In this document: one piece after another, positions 36,432 through 48,552 of the stretch
How the letters are laid out: each line of letters starts with the position of its first letter
Numbering within the stretch: position 1 is the first letter of the stretch
From: Canna indica
Taxonomy: Eukaryota > Streptophyta > Magnoliopsida > Zingiberales > Cannaceae
NCBI GenBank assembly: GCA_034359265.1
Contig: CP136890.1
Coordinates: 70,061,501 to 70,125,500, forward strand
Direction: 5' to 3'
Length of the DNA stretch: 64,000 nucleotides
The notes under the pieces: generated by a model
What the model saw: the letters and a program-made list of their open reading frames with translations, nothing else
What the model was told of the DNA's origin: nothing
The model's database searches: none
Program-made: the position numbers and the translations under genes

Positions 36432-36439
36432 TAAAATAG

Positions 36440-37013
36440 TAGGGATCAGCAGATCCAGATATTCTGTAATTTTTATGATATTTGGATTCTATCTTATATA
36501 GGATCGGTTCCTATATTTTGGATTCAGATCTTATCCTGTTGGAATTTAGAATCGGACCCTACCTGAAACCACCGGTTCTGGTTTCGATTTCGAGTACCCT
36601 ATTGGATCACCTATTTAATTTTATTAGTGTGAATAAAAAATAATGAATTAATGAATGAAAGGATTGATTAATGTTCACTATAATTTCTATTATTATTTTG
36701 TGGCAATAATAATAATATATGTAGTATAACCAGTAAATTATATTGAGAAATTATAAATAGATTCCTAATTAAATATATCTATTATCTAATATATCGGATT
36801 CAGGTTAAATAATTAAATATATATAACTTGGTACCGATTCCGGTTCCGGTTCCGGGTCACGACGTCTTCGACCCGGAACCGAAACCGGTTTTAATCGGTT
36901 CCTTGATTTGTTACTCGCATCCTATCGGATTTAATTTGGATCTACTCGGAACCTATCCGATCGGGTCGATTCCAATCAGTTTCGGATCTATTCGGTATTC
37001 GTGCACATCCCTA
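36440..37013. mobile_element. Non-autonomous hAT element, 574 bp
   Basis: The ends are TAGGGATCAGCAGATCC and (reverse complement) TAGGGATGTGCACGAATACC. Perfect 8-bp target duplications TAAAATAG stand at 36432-36439 and 37014-37021, the length typical of hAT. The interior is rich in GGTTCCGGTTCC-like repeats. No transposase. Confidence 0.88.
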
Positions 37014-37139
37014 TAAAATAGAACATTAGCCGACCGCTGTTAAAATAAGTATATTTTTAACAAATTCTAGCTGCCATTGTTGACCATTGACCCCTAATAT
37101 GGATGGCTCTACGTATCAATGAATGGATTAACATGTAGA

Positions 37140-37898
37140 CTTTTCATTACTCAAAACTTTGACGGAGGGGGGGGGGGGGAAACATAACTCAATTTTCTGA
37201 ATCAAATGTCCACAAAGAGTCGAATAGTATGTACGTTAATTGATTCTATATTCGATTTAATTTTTTTTCGGTTTTGAACAATTAATAAAACAATTACATT
37301 TACTTGATGCTCAGACGTAGGAAAATACAAATACTATTGAATCAAGCACAAATTAAAGTAAATGAGCAACAAACAATCAATGCTAATAAAAAGATATACC
37401 GTGGTTCGGTCAATATTGTCTACTCCACTGTCTTGACTCATCACAAAGAATTTCTAACATTAACACTTTATAAATTATTTATTTTTATAAAGAATATAAT
37501 GAGGATTTATCTATCGAGCCTACGTGATGCCTCAATACCTATTCTAAAGTAAAAAATAACAATCTACAAATAAGATATTTTCAATCACACCTTACACGAT
37601 ACACTTGAGAATTTGAAAGAACAAGAATAAAAATAAGTGAAGGAGCAATGAAATGAAATCAAACTTGCAATAGCTCCTTCCAACAAACTTCTAGACCTCT
37701 AATGCCTCAAGACGGTGATGAGCTTTGGCTTGAAAGGCTTGAGGTGAGAAGACCAACCTTGGAGAGATGAAAGCTAAGGTTTTTCACTTTGGATTGACTC
37801 TTTGAAGCACAAGCACTTGAGGATTTGATCAATGAACAATAGTACCCCTCGAACAAGTGAAACCAGACCTATTTATAAGGATATTGGAGGTATGGGGT
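37140..37898 (-). mobile_element. Copia LTR, left part (split by CACTA)
   Basis: Shared features with the LTR at 7626 are AATAGTATGT near 37227, CTACTCCACTG near 37420 and the TATA octamer at 37870-37877. The exact left end is unclear. A run of 13 G lies at about 37167-37179. The LTR resumes at 45838. Confidence 0.65.
37870..37877 (-). promoter_or_regulatory. Putative TATA box of split Copia LTR
   Basis: TATAAATA on the minus strand; third conserved instance in this LTR family. Confidence 0.45.
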
Positions 37899-38035
37899 CA
37901 CTACAAGAAAACATGTTTTCACCGATGGATTTATTACCAACAGATCTATTTTGTTGGTAATACCGACTGAATTACCGACGGATATATAATCTGTTGGTAA
38001 TTCAGCCGACAACTTTATGAAATTCCTTTTTTTTT

Positions 38036-38228
38036 TCTTTCAGTCAATAAAAACACTTTCCCTCCAAATCCCGCGTGACTTCCCCCATATTTTCTTGGCC
38101 GACGAAAACCCCGCGTGATTCTCCCCCTTTTTCTTTCAGCCAACAAAAACACTTTCCCTCCGAATCCCGCGCGTGACTTCCCCCATTTTTTCTTGGCCGA
38201 CGAAAACCCCGCGCGATTCTCCCCCTTT
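38036..38228. repeat. Tandem duplication of about 98 bp
   Basis: Two copies of a unit running from TTTCTTTCAG to CGATTCTCCCCC lie side by side near the left end of the CACTA element. Long overlapping frames on both strands here are shadows of this repeat. Confidence 0.8.
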
Positions 38229-38574
38229 TCTCTACTGATGGAAGCCTCTTGCAAATCTTCCCCATTTTCTCAGCCGACGGAAGCCTCACACGACTCTCGT
38301 CTTTTTCCTCGGTGAGTATAGAAGCATGGCTGTGCCCCCCTCTCGATCCATCCCCTCCACCTTCCTCTTGCTCGTCCTCCGGCCTCCACCGTCGTGACCT
38401 CCAAGAAGAAGAAGACGCTGATGTATGGTTTTGCATCAATGATGATGAGGTCGCTTGCATCCACTCCAACATCGCCGCCCTCTCCAAGGCCCTCTCAAAG
38501 ACGGATTCAAGGAGCCCCTCTCCAAGATCTAACAAGGTATTGTTCTTCTTCTTCTTCTTCTGAAGAAAAATGCA

Positions 38575-39151
38575 GTGTTGTCTGCAAATGGTGAAACCCA
38601 AACTGTGATGAAGGGAATCACGCATGGTGCGTGTTACTATCTACTAAAGCCTATGAGAATTGAGGAACTGAGGAACATATGGCAGCATGTCATTCGAAGG
38701 AAGAAATTCAAAAGAAGATGACACAATGATCTTAACAGTAAGCAGAATGGCGAAAAGGCTCAAATCATGAATTCTGATGATGGCCAAGGAGTGGCTAATC
38801 ACAATGGAAAAGTTAACAAGAGAAAAGATCAGAATGAGGATGATGAGGATGAGAGTGAAGACAACTTGCAAGAGAGTGAAGATTCATCTACTCAGAAAAA
38901 GCCTAGGGTTGTTTGGTCTGTTGAGCTACACAATTTGTTGCTGCTGTTAATCAATTGGGTATTGGCAGTAAGTATAATTAGTCATTGTTGTGCTTGAGCT
39001 TTCTCAATGATAGTTTGCTTGCTTTTGTTTGATTATAACTGAAATGAACACTTAACTTTTGTCATTTTGATACAGGATTGTACCAAAGAAAATACTTGAT
39101 CTTATGAATGTTGAGAGGCTTACAAGGAAGAACATCGCAAGCCATCTACAG
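38575..39151 (+). pseudogene. Captured type-B response regulator fragment
   Basis: Type-B response regulators are nuclear transcription factors of cytokinin signalling, with a receiver domain and a Myb-like GARP DNA-binding domain. After an intron-like acceptor (TGCAG) at 38570-38574 the frame gives the receiver end: LSANGETQTVMKGITHGA, then YLLKPMRIEELRNIWQH, with the conserved Lys. An acidic linker follows (38767-38880), then the GARP start KKPRVVWSVELH. A one-base deletion at about 38932 shifts the rest (FVAAVNQLGIG in the next frame). An intron at 38969-39075 has GT-like and CAG ends. The next exon reads IVPKKILDLMNVERLTRKN, ending IASHLQ at 39151. The phospho-acceptor Asp half and the C-terminus are absent. 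It is not a working gene. Confidence 0.9.
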
Positions 39152-41280
39152 GCATGTTCTTCTCATTAAGTCATAAATTTCATCAATTTATGGTTGTTGA
39201 AAAATGTCCTATATATAATAGGTTATATTCCTCAATTGCTCCAGCAGCATTTTTCTTCAACTAGAATTTATAAAGAAAGAGAGAGGAAGATGAAGAGCAT
39301 ACATTTGTAAGCACCCCTCTTTGTCAAAGAGGCTTCAGGTTTTGGAGGTACTCTCTGTTATCTTTTTCATTTTTACATTTGGTTTGGATATTTAAGGTTT
39401 GTAATTGGGATGTATGTGAGGTTGATGATTAATTGCCTCAGTGAGAAAGACATGAAATTTGAAATTTGAATTTGACAGCTAGCTTTTCTTTGAAGATCAC
39501 CGAGGAATCCTTTCTGAAAATCTACCTCTTTAGACTTCTCATATGTTTGTTAGCATGATTGAGGTAACTCTTGGTTATGAAAAAGCATTTCACACTTCAA
39601 TTCATGACCGAAAATTTCATGATATCAAAATTAATAATAAGTCATGAAGCAGGTGATCGGAAAATGGAAATTTCAATGTATTATAGGCACACATTTATAT
39701 AGGTGGTGGAACTATACCGGGACTTTTAAGGCTATTGACAGACTGCAAAAGGTATTTGATTGATGGAAATTTTGTTTTACTCTCCTTACCATTCTGTTTT
39801 ATCTATTGTGTGTCTCCTTACTACAGCTATGAAGAGTTCTTGGAGTTGATCAGAGAGGAAATAATATAGCAGTAGACTTGACTGTAGGGGACATATGCGG
39901 AGATGGGGACTATTCAAAGGTATATTTTCCTTACTATTTGTATTATGATCCACCTAATATAAGAAATATATTATTTAGGATGCATGTCCATCTTTTTTTT
40001 TGTTCTTTGAAACTTATTAACTAATTGCAATATGACGACTATATAGGGGGGCCTGAATCAACAACACTTGGTGTATAGATTCATCTTAAACATCTATGTA
40101 TGATTTGTTCTCCTTTACCATGCAGAAGATTACAGGTCCAATGCTTAAAACAGTCATCTACTTATAGAGACTGATAAGGGAAACATAAATCATAATGTAA
40201 AAATTATGAGCATTAATTAGTAAATCATCAATATTTTGAGGCATATCCCATACTAAGAGATAAGTAAATTCATATAGACAAAATTGACATATATAAATAA
40301 GTAAATGAAAGAAAAAAAACTATTGGTACTAACATGTACAAAATTTATTTATTCCCATCATGAAGTATTTACATATTGAATTTGCAAATCTTTCTTTAAC
40401 CTTCTTTAGGGTAACATATCCACAAAACTTGAGGAGTCAAGTAGAGTAAGGCTCACAAGCAAGGCTCCCGTATGAATAGAAGCAATCATGTATGCATATG
40501 TTTAAACTTGTTTATGTTTAAATATGTCGTTCATATATTTTCTCTGGTTTTCTGTCATTGTGATATGTGAGTGAATAGTTTAAGTTGGTGAATGATTTGG
40601 AGTCATAGTGAAGGAAAGCAGGTGAAATCAGTTCAGTAGAGGAGAGGTGCCTCCCTCCTGAGAAATATCAGTAAAATGAGAAGGTTCTCTTGGATGTTAG
40701 GACATGTAGGGCTCATTAAGATTTTCTACTAAATGTCGTTCATATCAACACTCTAGCAAGAAGCAAAGTAAATCCAATACTTAGTAATACAAAAGTTCTC
40801 ATATACCTAATATCCTTAACAATCAGGCCTTGATCCAACCTTCATAAACTTCATGGTTTATCAGTGATGCCACTAATATGAATTCTAAATGTAGCAGTTC
40901 AACATATTGGCCAATATGATTAGATGATTGGCCTAGGTCTATATGATCTAGCTGATTTCAATGTTTATCAGCAGTCAAATCAAGACTTTGAGTGGATCCG
41001 GTGGACATCTACTATTTTGAGTGGATGACTTTCATAAGACAGTGACCGGTTGCATCAAGCAGTAAACTAGAAATTCTTGGTTTAATATAAGAAAAGGCAC
41101 GAGAAGCAGGAGACAAATATCATACTCAGTGAACTGTTAATAATGGAAAGAGAAATACATGTCTAGTTCCATTAAAAACAAGGACCAACTTTCTCCATAA
41201 GAAAGACATTTGCAACAACTACAAGTCAGTTTTTGCATTGCCAAACCTAATAACCAAGCTAAATAAGATGGTGCCACCCA
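39152..41280. other. CACTA interior, intron-like and unassigned
   Basis: AT-rich with exon-like islands at 39700-39750 and 39828-39920, each followed by a GT. They could be further captured exons, but I recognise no family. Nothing else is supported. Confidence 0.4.
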
Positions 41281-41296
41281 CTTAAAATTTTTACAA

Positions 41297-41767
41297 ATGC
41301 AGATGGAAGGTTTTAGGCCAGATGAGGTAGCCTTTCTAAGTATGATTAATGCATGTAGTCCTGCTGGGCTGGTAGAAGAGGGGAAACATTTCTTCATGTC
41401 CATGGTAGAGCTGCATGGCATAAAACCTTGGATGGAACACTACGGAAGCATGGTGGATTTATTGTGTAGAACAGGGTTGTTGAATGAGGCATTTGGCCTT
41501 GTAATGAGCATGCACTTGAAACCTGACATTATTATCTAGCACACATTAATTGGAGCATGCAGAGACCAAGGAAGCATTAGTTTAGCAAGGCAAATTTTGG
41601 ATTACATAATTGAGTTAGAACCTGAGGATAGTGGAAATTATATTTTGAAATCAAATTTGCATGCTATGTGGGGAATTGGGACAATGTTGAGAACCTGATG
41701 AGTTCTATAAGACGCAAGGGAGTAATCAAGACACAATCAGCTCTTAGCTATATTGAACCTCCAGCTT
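41297..41767 (+). pseudogene. Captured PPR gene fragment (E-type end)
   Basis: Pentatricopeptide repeat proteins bind organellar RNA. 41297-41539 codes for MQMEGFRPDEVAFLSMINAC, AGLVEEGKHFF and SMVDLLCRTGLLNEAF, the last repeats of a PLS-class protein. After a TAG at 41537-41539 (where the family has Trp) the same frame continues HTLIGACRDQG and IELEPEDSGNYIL, the E motif. A one-base shift near 41670 leads to NVENLMSSIRRKGVIK. The N-terminal repeats and any DYW tail are missing. Confidence 0.9.
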
Positions 41768-42119
41768 TGCAAACATTGATTTAGATATATGGCACATTCA
41801 ACATGAACTCTGTTATACACATTTTTCTTGTATCGAAGTTTCATTTAGTAAACTTGGTTAATATTTGCTACAAATTCGATGTTATACATGCTAATGTAGA
41901 TTTATTAAAAACAGAGCATTTGGATTCTTATTTCAATGTGGCCAGGGCATTCCTATCTTACGAGACAAGGTATATAAACAATGAATGGTATTTAAAAACA
42001 TAGAACATGAATGACATTCCTATCTTTACCTATAGTTGTTTACTTATTTTGTTTTCTAATTTTGATTCGTTATAGGGCATGATGCTACAACCAATAGGTT
42101 GAAAGAGCTTAAATTTAAA

Positions 42120-42400
42120 TCATGGCAAACCTTCTACTAGATTTTTAACTGACATTTCAATCATGCTTTGAACATTCACATGCCCAAGTCGTTTGTGCCA
42201 CAAACAAATATCAGACTCAGTTGAATTCTCAGCTTTTAAAGCAAAGTTCATGCTATTCAATCGAAATAAATTGTTTATGCTCATGCTTACTGAACAAACT
42301 ACTTTACCAGTTTGTGAGTTAGAATATACCTGACATAGATTGCCGGTTGGGCAATATTGCTTCATTCCAAGAATTAATGAAGTGAGCATTTGTTGATTCT
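42120..42400 (-). pseudogene. Copia pol fragment (GAG-pre-integrase)
   Basis: An 89-aa minus-strand frame with LWHKRLGHVNVQSM, the signature of the domain before integrase in Ty1/copia polyproteins. No integrase or RT accompanies it. It is either a captured or a nested fragment in the CACTA element. Confidence 0.8.
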
Positions 42401-42890
42401 GATATCACCTATTTTGTTGAATGGCAACCTTGATAGTTCCATTTGAAAGCTAGATATTGTTAACCATTTCTTTGAATTAGAGTTTAAATATTGGTCATGA
42501 ATTTAGTTAGTGCCATGAATTAATGAAGCTCTTACATATTTGTTAATCTTTTTTTTTTAAAATTATCTTTTGAATTTTCAAATTCAATACGAGTGTGAGC
42601 AATAGCTAGTGATAATTTTTCAGGCGAATGAGAAAGAGCATTGAAAGATGTTGAGAACAACTACCAGCAGCTAGCTAACTACACCACTGCTGAGTACTCA
42701 AGGCACTCCCATGCTCAAAGGATCCAAGTTGGCCAAGTCCACCATCTCTGGTTTGCATATGTGCTTAATTCTTATCAATTAATATGAGGGTTTTGGTTTA
42801 CATATTTAGATTGATCTAGAAATTAAGTTAAAAAATAAAAGTATAAAAGGAAAATATTCAGCATGCTGATATTCTCAGCATGCTGAATTC

Positions 42891-43478
42891 TCAGCATGCT
42901 ATGTTCATCATGTTGACTTGTTGAGAATGAATTCTCAGCATGCTTCTATCAAAAATTTCAGGTAATTGTTCCTCATCTAAAGTTATATAGGATGTCTCAA
43001 TAATACCATTTGTAAGACCTTTTTCTGAATGATGCTGAGTTTCATTGAATTCATTGATAATTTGATTTTTCCAGCCTTCATCAAGGTTACTACTTGAATT
43101 TGATGCCTGCTCTAGCATCTTCCACTAACCCTTTTGTGGGTCAAGGAATAAATCTGTAGTTGAAATCATTTCAGGTGATTTGGGTCTTGGGAACCTAGAA
43201 GAAAGATAACTCTAGAGATATGCCTCATATGGTGATCCCCAATAATAAGGGTTAAGAGCTATATCTGAAGGATACTTCTGTAAGGAACTAACTTCATCAA
43301 TTCTGTTAGCCTTGGTAGAATCAAGTCCTACAACATTTACTTCAGACCTTTTGCTACATTCTACAAATGATCTGAAGTTATTAGCTTCCATATTCTTACC
43401 CAATTTATTGCTTACAACATCTTTAGAATCATCATTTAAATTATCGTCATGCTTAGATGACATAATTATATTTGACAT
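42891..43478 (-). pseudogene. Unidentified coding-like remnant
   Basis: Two consecutive minus-strand frames (43478-43212, 88 aa; 43118-42891, 75 aa) have Asn/Asp/Ser-rich, plausibly protein-like composition (DIALNPYYWGSPYEAYL; LDEGWKNQIINEFNE). I do not recognise the family. They may be a further captured host-gene fragment. The spacer between them is short. Confidence 0.35.
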
Positions 43479-43489
43479 GGTGGCGCAAG

Positions 43490-45340
43490 GGAATTGGGAA
43501 AAAGGGCAACGAGCTTTAGGATCTATTCTCCAATAAGGTAAATGGGTAATGCTTGTTGTGGCCTTAATTGATGATTGACCTTTCAGAATGAATTCTTTTG
43601 TGACTTTTGCTTGTAAATGTAACTCTCTATGGCTTGAGAGAAAGGAAACTATTTTATTTGTTTGGTAATCTTAGATGTTTCCCTTAAAGTAGCAAAACCT
43701 TATATCGGATTGTGGTTATTGTATACCTTATTTTTCCTTTTTATCATAAAATAGTCATTACCTTAAATAATGTTAGCCTCACAGTAAATTTACTTTTTTG
43801 ATAGCGTTAGTCTCACATCAAATTTACTTTTTTGATAAGGTTCACAACAACGGATCCTGGCACTTTTCATGCTTCACTTACTAGCTTCTTAAGTTCACAG
43901 AGCCTATTAGTTCCCCTCATTGTGTGGTTTCAAATGTTTGGTGCATGAACTAGAATAACATGATATGTACATATAGTTTTTTTTGGCATTGTTTGGATTT
44001 AAATTTGCCTAGTCATAATAAAGAAATACTAGTTGGAAACATTTTTTTTCTTGCTATAATTCATCACTATAGTTCATGTAAAAGGAACAAAAGAATTGGC
44101 AAACATAATCACATTTGGAGCATTGCCATCAATCAATTATATGGTTATTTAGATGATAGGACACTGGAACTAGTGCGAGGCATTGTGAAGTGTGTCCTTA
44201 TGCTCTAAGCTCAAAATGTTTTAGTGTGCTAGTAGGAACTTTATTTAGGCTTCTCCATGTGAGTTGTCCATTCTAGGCTTAAGTTCCACTAGGACCGGCC
44301 AAAAGGGAAAAGTAGCAAACATGAATTAAGAGACTTGCCTTGGTTGATTGCTAGAAATTATTAGATACTTGCTTGTAGTCTCCTCCAAAAAAGTAATGGT
44401 CTAGAGGCTTGGCTGTAGTCTCCTCCAAAAAAGTAGTTGCTTGCTTTGTAACTTTAACTCTTATTAGTTGACACAAAGTAACTAGGAGTAGAAATAACTA
44501 CAAATTGTACTTAAGAATAACTACAACATATGCAATTTTTCGTGGTTACTACCATTCTTCTTTGATGAGATAAATGAACAAAGGAAAATGGTAAACATAT
44601 ATATTTCAGCAATAACAAAAATTTTAGCATGATTATTTCTAAATCAAAAATCAGTTTATTATCCTGTTGCAAGTGATAACATTGGGGATAAGAGATAATG
44701 CCACACTTATTGTCTTCACTTGGTATATTGAAGTTTGGGTGAAAGTCTAGGTGGGTAAACCTAGGTAGTAAATGTAAATTGTTTTAACCTTGCTCCCATT
44801 TTGTTAATTTGCTTAATATATGCCTTAATGTGTGATTTATCACATTAGTTGTTTTAGGAGAGTGTGAAGTCTGATGCAATATCCATTTTCTACTTATGTT
44901 GATTGTTAGGGTTTAAAATCTATTGCCTATCGCAATGTTCCCAAGCTAGTTAATTAGATTTATGGGTTATAATTTATCATCATGTAGCAATCCAAATGCC
45001 TCGTATAGTTGAGTATTTTATCTTTTGATTTTATTCATATTTCTTTTATTTTTACATGCAGGTATAAAAATGATGAAATGCAAAGATCTACTTTTTGGAA
45101 AAGACTATCACTAATATGTATTTTTGAAACAATCTTAATGTATTTGAAACTCCGAAACAATGTATTTGCTTGACTAGCAGAATGTATTTTGACTAGCACA
45201 ATCTGAATGTATACAATGGTTTCCTTAAGTTATTTATGGTTGTGTGTGAATTTAGAAATATAATGGTTCATATGTGGTTTCAAATTTTATTTTATGATTT
45301 CGTGTAAATGTGATATGTTTTAGGTGTTCAGGATTGATTT
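43490..45340. other. CACTA interior, no gene seen
   Basis: AT-rich sequence without recognisable domains. A short direct repeat GTAGTCTCCTCCAAAAAAGTA occurs near 44375 and 44415. Confidence 0.5.
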
Positions 45341-45354
45341 AGGTATTAGCCAAT

Positions 45355-45815
45355 AAAATGTATTACCGATGGACATATTTTGTTGGGGGAACATATTTTG
45401 TTGGTATTACCAACGAAAATAATTCCGTTGGTAATACCAACAGAATAATTACCAACAGAAATACTTCCGTTGGTATTAACAACGAAAATAATTCCGTTGG
45501 TATTTGAATAATTACCAACGGAAATACTTCCATTGGTATTAACAACGAAAATAATTCCGTTGGTAATACCAACAGAATTATTTTCATTGGTATTACCAAC
45601 GAAATTATTTACGTTGGTATTACCAACGGAAAAGCATATGTGTTGGTAATACCAACAAATGAAAAAAATTGTTGGTAATACCGACGGATTTTATCAAATC
45701 CGTCGGTATTACCGAGCAGGTTTTTACCGACGGATTTTAGCAACGGAGTGTCCGTCGGTAATAGTATTACCGACGGATTTTGGAGTATCACCGACGGATT
45801 TCGTCCGTTGGTGAT
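45355..45815. repeat. CACTA subterminal repeat array
   Basis: More than a dozen copies of GTTGGTAATACC or its complement, alternating with TTCCGTTGG and ACCGACGGA. In En/Spm such arrays bind the TNP1/TNPA protein. The minus-strand frame 45363-45599 is a translation of this repeat and not a gene. Confidence 0.88.
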
Positions 45816-45837
45816 ACCCTGTTTTCTTATAGTGGGT

Positions 45838-46259
45838 GTAAAATACTCATTCAATGGATATAAAAAGATCGGTTGAGCTTTTCGGTTGATCGTGAGATTC
45901 GACCGAGGATCGACTGAGATTCGACAGATAACTTTGGCTGGAGCCTGATATTGATTTTTATGTTAATTTTTTACTAGGGCTCGTTTTCGAGTCTCGTTTT
46001 GGATTTTGGCTTAGGAATCAACTGCGATATGTTTGTTTGAGGTCCTAAGGGCATAATACATCAATTTCTAAGCCTAGACCTAAGTTTTGACTCGATCGTC
46101 TCCGAAATCATCTCGACTAAATTTTACGCGATTTTTCGGACGAACTTCGTGGATGTATCGTACTATCAATCTAAACTCAAAACTTGACAAACGAGATAGC
46201 TTCATGTTTGTTGTCATCAAAATTGAGAATGAGGCCTAGGTTGAACCCTTGGCCCAACA
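45838..46259 (-). mobile_element. Copia LTR, right part
   Basis: It resumes after the CACTA element and ends GGCCCAACA. It contains the family block TTTGTTGTCATCAAAATTGAGA. No primer site or target duplication is convincing. Confidence 0.75.
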
Positions 46260-46586
46260 AATTTGGTTTAACTATAGATATTTCTTCACACATAGTCCTC
46301 TTAGCATAGCTCAAGGAAAAGGATATAATCCTACTCACAACACATTTTAGGGGTTGCCTCCTGACATAGTGTAGTAGTTCATTCCTAGCCTGCAAGTGAA
46401 TTACATAGCATTAGCAATAATAGATCTAATCATATAGTCATGGCCAAAATTGGAACCCATAGCTTCAATCCATTTTTGATCTTGTATAAGAATATTAACA
46501 CCACAGTGGGAATCAAAAGCATCAATACTAATAAAAATTGGCTTCATAGCAATGGGGAGGTTTAAAACACAATGATCAATAGATAT
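46260..46586 (-). other. Unassigned, coding-like on minus
   Basis: Minus-strand frames 46610-46401 and 46395-46260 are separated by a few bases resembling a splice acceptor (TTCACTTGCAG). No family is recognised. Confidence 0.3.
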
Positions 46587-46619
46587 CACTATTAAATATA
46601 TAGGCTTCACCGATAGCTA

Positions 46620-46965
46620 AATCCGTAAGTAAGCCATCAATGAAAATCATCACCGACGACCGAAGCCGTTGCAAACATGTCATTGCAACTAATGGCGTTG
46701 CTAATAGTTTAGCAACAGCCGAAGCGGCCGCTCGTGTTTACATATCAGTGACGACCACCGGCCTCTATTGTTGCTGATATAGTTATCAGCGACAACCGAC
46801 TGGGCCCAGGTAAGGTCGTAGTTGAAGGCCTGTTGCGGATTGAGCCATCTCTATAGGTCATCAGTAATGGCGTTAATGATGCGGTTCAGACATTACGATA
46901 CGCTTTCAGCAACGGCCTACGGACGGATAGCTGTTTGTAAGCCATCACTGATGTTATCCTCAACT
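46620..46965. repeat. Subterminal repeats of host CACTA
   Basis: Degenerate units on GCCGTTGC, CAGTGACGACC and GGCGTTGCTAATAG. The second CACTA shows a related but not identical set at 48560-48930 and 53510-53850. The interval 46966-47280 is AT-rich without a gene. Confidence 0.65.
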
Positions 46966-47289
46966 TGAAAATTTTAAAATTTAAAATTTTCCATTAATAC
47001 ATTTACAATTTCACTGATACATAACTCACACACACCCATCATAACACCATGCATCACAGATACATAGATACACATCGTAGATAAACATCAAAACTATTAT
47101 ATCTACAATTATAAGTATCAAAATAATCGCAACACAATCGTATAAAAACTATTGTATCAACACTGTATGAATCAAAATAATACAAATCAAAACTATCGTA
47201 TCAACATAAGTATTAAAACAAAAATATATCATAACATAAGTCAAGTCATAACATAAGTCAAATATATAAACTCTTACGATTGCTGTGGA

Positions 47290-48552
47290 GGTAGGTCGAG
47301 AACGTGCGACGGAGTCTCAAGTGCTTGGGTGTGGAATGGCGTAGACTGGATCGAGGACGATGGATCTGATGTCGGAGATTGGACTGGGCTGTTATATGCC
47401 TCAACATCGCATGCATCTCCTCCATCAACCGACTCGGATGTGCAATCTGCTCCTCAAATACTGCTATCCGATTTTGATCCTAAGATCGGGTTGTACAGGG
47501 CTGCTCACCAACAAGCGAAGGGGTCAGTGGCCCAAGTGGCTCTAGCACGGCTCGCGCATGGACACTATTTCTGAAGCCATAAACACGATCGTGGTCCCAG
47601 CCACCGTCGGCATCGACCCACGCTCGGGCATCAAAGTCGACGGGGGTGCCTCCGCGTTAGGTCACAGTCCTCGTGTAGGTATCCTACACGAGTTTAAATT
47701 TTGTTTCATAATTTTTCTAATTACGAACTTAAATTATAAATGAAAATTGCATAATTAAAATAAATATACTTACCACGATGATTACAGTTGGGTTGTCGAC
47801 GTACTCCCCCGCCCCATGTCCCTGATGGTGAGTCCGCTCGAACAGCTCCATCGGCGAGGGTCGCTAGACAGTGTCGTCATCCCCGATCGTCGTCTACATT
47901 TATGAAACAAATACATTAGTACACCATGAAACAAATATAATATATAATTTAATTAAAATTAGGGTATAATACTTATCATACGATGCTCGTGCACCACAAA
48001 CGCGACAGAGAAGCTAGTGTGGCGTGCTCCCCCCGGACATGCGGTTTCTAGCCGCAGTCCATGAGACCTCCTGCCCTGCACTAAAGACCATTAATTGCTC
48101 GATAAGTTGTTCCCACACATCTAGAGTAATCCAATCAGGGTCGTATCCTCAAGTCTTCGTATTGTTTGTGGTCCCAGCTCGGGTCATCGCTTGGGTCCGA
48201 GCCTAGTTTAGCTGCCCATTATAGCAGCGCGGGAAACTGCGTCCCACCCACTCTCTATGAAGGGCCTCTCGTTCTCTGGCCAAGTGTAGCGAGCCTACAA
48301 AATAAAATAATAATGTCAGTACAAATATTTATAAATATAATTAATATAATTTTTTTTAATACACGCCTCAAACTCGTACCAGAGCATGTCGACATGCTCA
48401 TGGGGCACGTGGGACCACGTGGGCCATGTCCCTTGCATGTATCGTCTAATCATCCCCGTTATAGTGCGGGGGACGTCCTCCTGCTCGAACCTGCACAACA
48501 CAAATAAAGTACAATGATATATTATAATAACTAATAATACATTACCTCTGTC
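47290..48552 (-). pseudogene. TNP1-like (Ptta/En/Spm) gene, 3' exons
   Basis: Putative element-encoded DNA-binding protein of plant CACTA transposons. Minus-strand exons: 48496-48365 with VPRTITGMIRRYMQGTWPTW then SHVPHEHVDMLW, preceded by a good intron (GTAATG...TGTGCAG); about 48300-48010 with several stops; 47892-47775 ending at a GTAAGT; and 47690-47290 with FDARAWVDADGGWDHDRVYG then HARAVLEPLGPLT. The copy inside the other CACTA (52739 onward) shows the same exon order. The 5' exon is at 54132-53865, beyond the inserted element. Confidence 0.75.

Larger units (their letters stand above)
37899..45834. mobile_element. CACTA element carrying gene fragments, 7.9 kb
   Basis: The termini are CACTACAAGAAAAC and GTTTTCTTATAGTG, flanked by 3-bp duplications GGT (37896-37898, 45835-45837). 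Subterminal repeats built on ACCGACGGA and GTTGGTAATACC occur on both sides, short on the left and extensive on the right. No TNP1 or TNP2 was found, so the element is non-autonomous. The interior holds pieces of at least two host genes and a copia pol fragment. Confidence 0.93.

Noticed and set aside
38044..38625. 193-aa minus-strand frame near the left end of the CACTA element.
   Set aside because: It covers a 98-bp tandem duplication and then runs antisense to the captured response regulator; no domain.
45363..45599. 78-aa frame with repeating LPTELFSL.
   Set aside because: It is the subterminal repeat array of the CACTA element read as codons.
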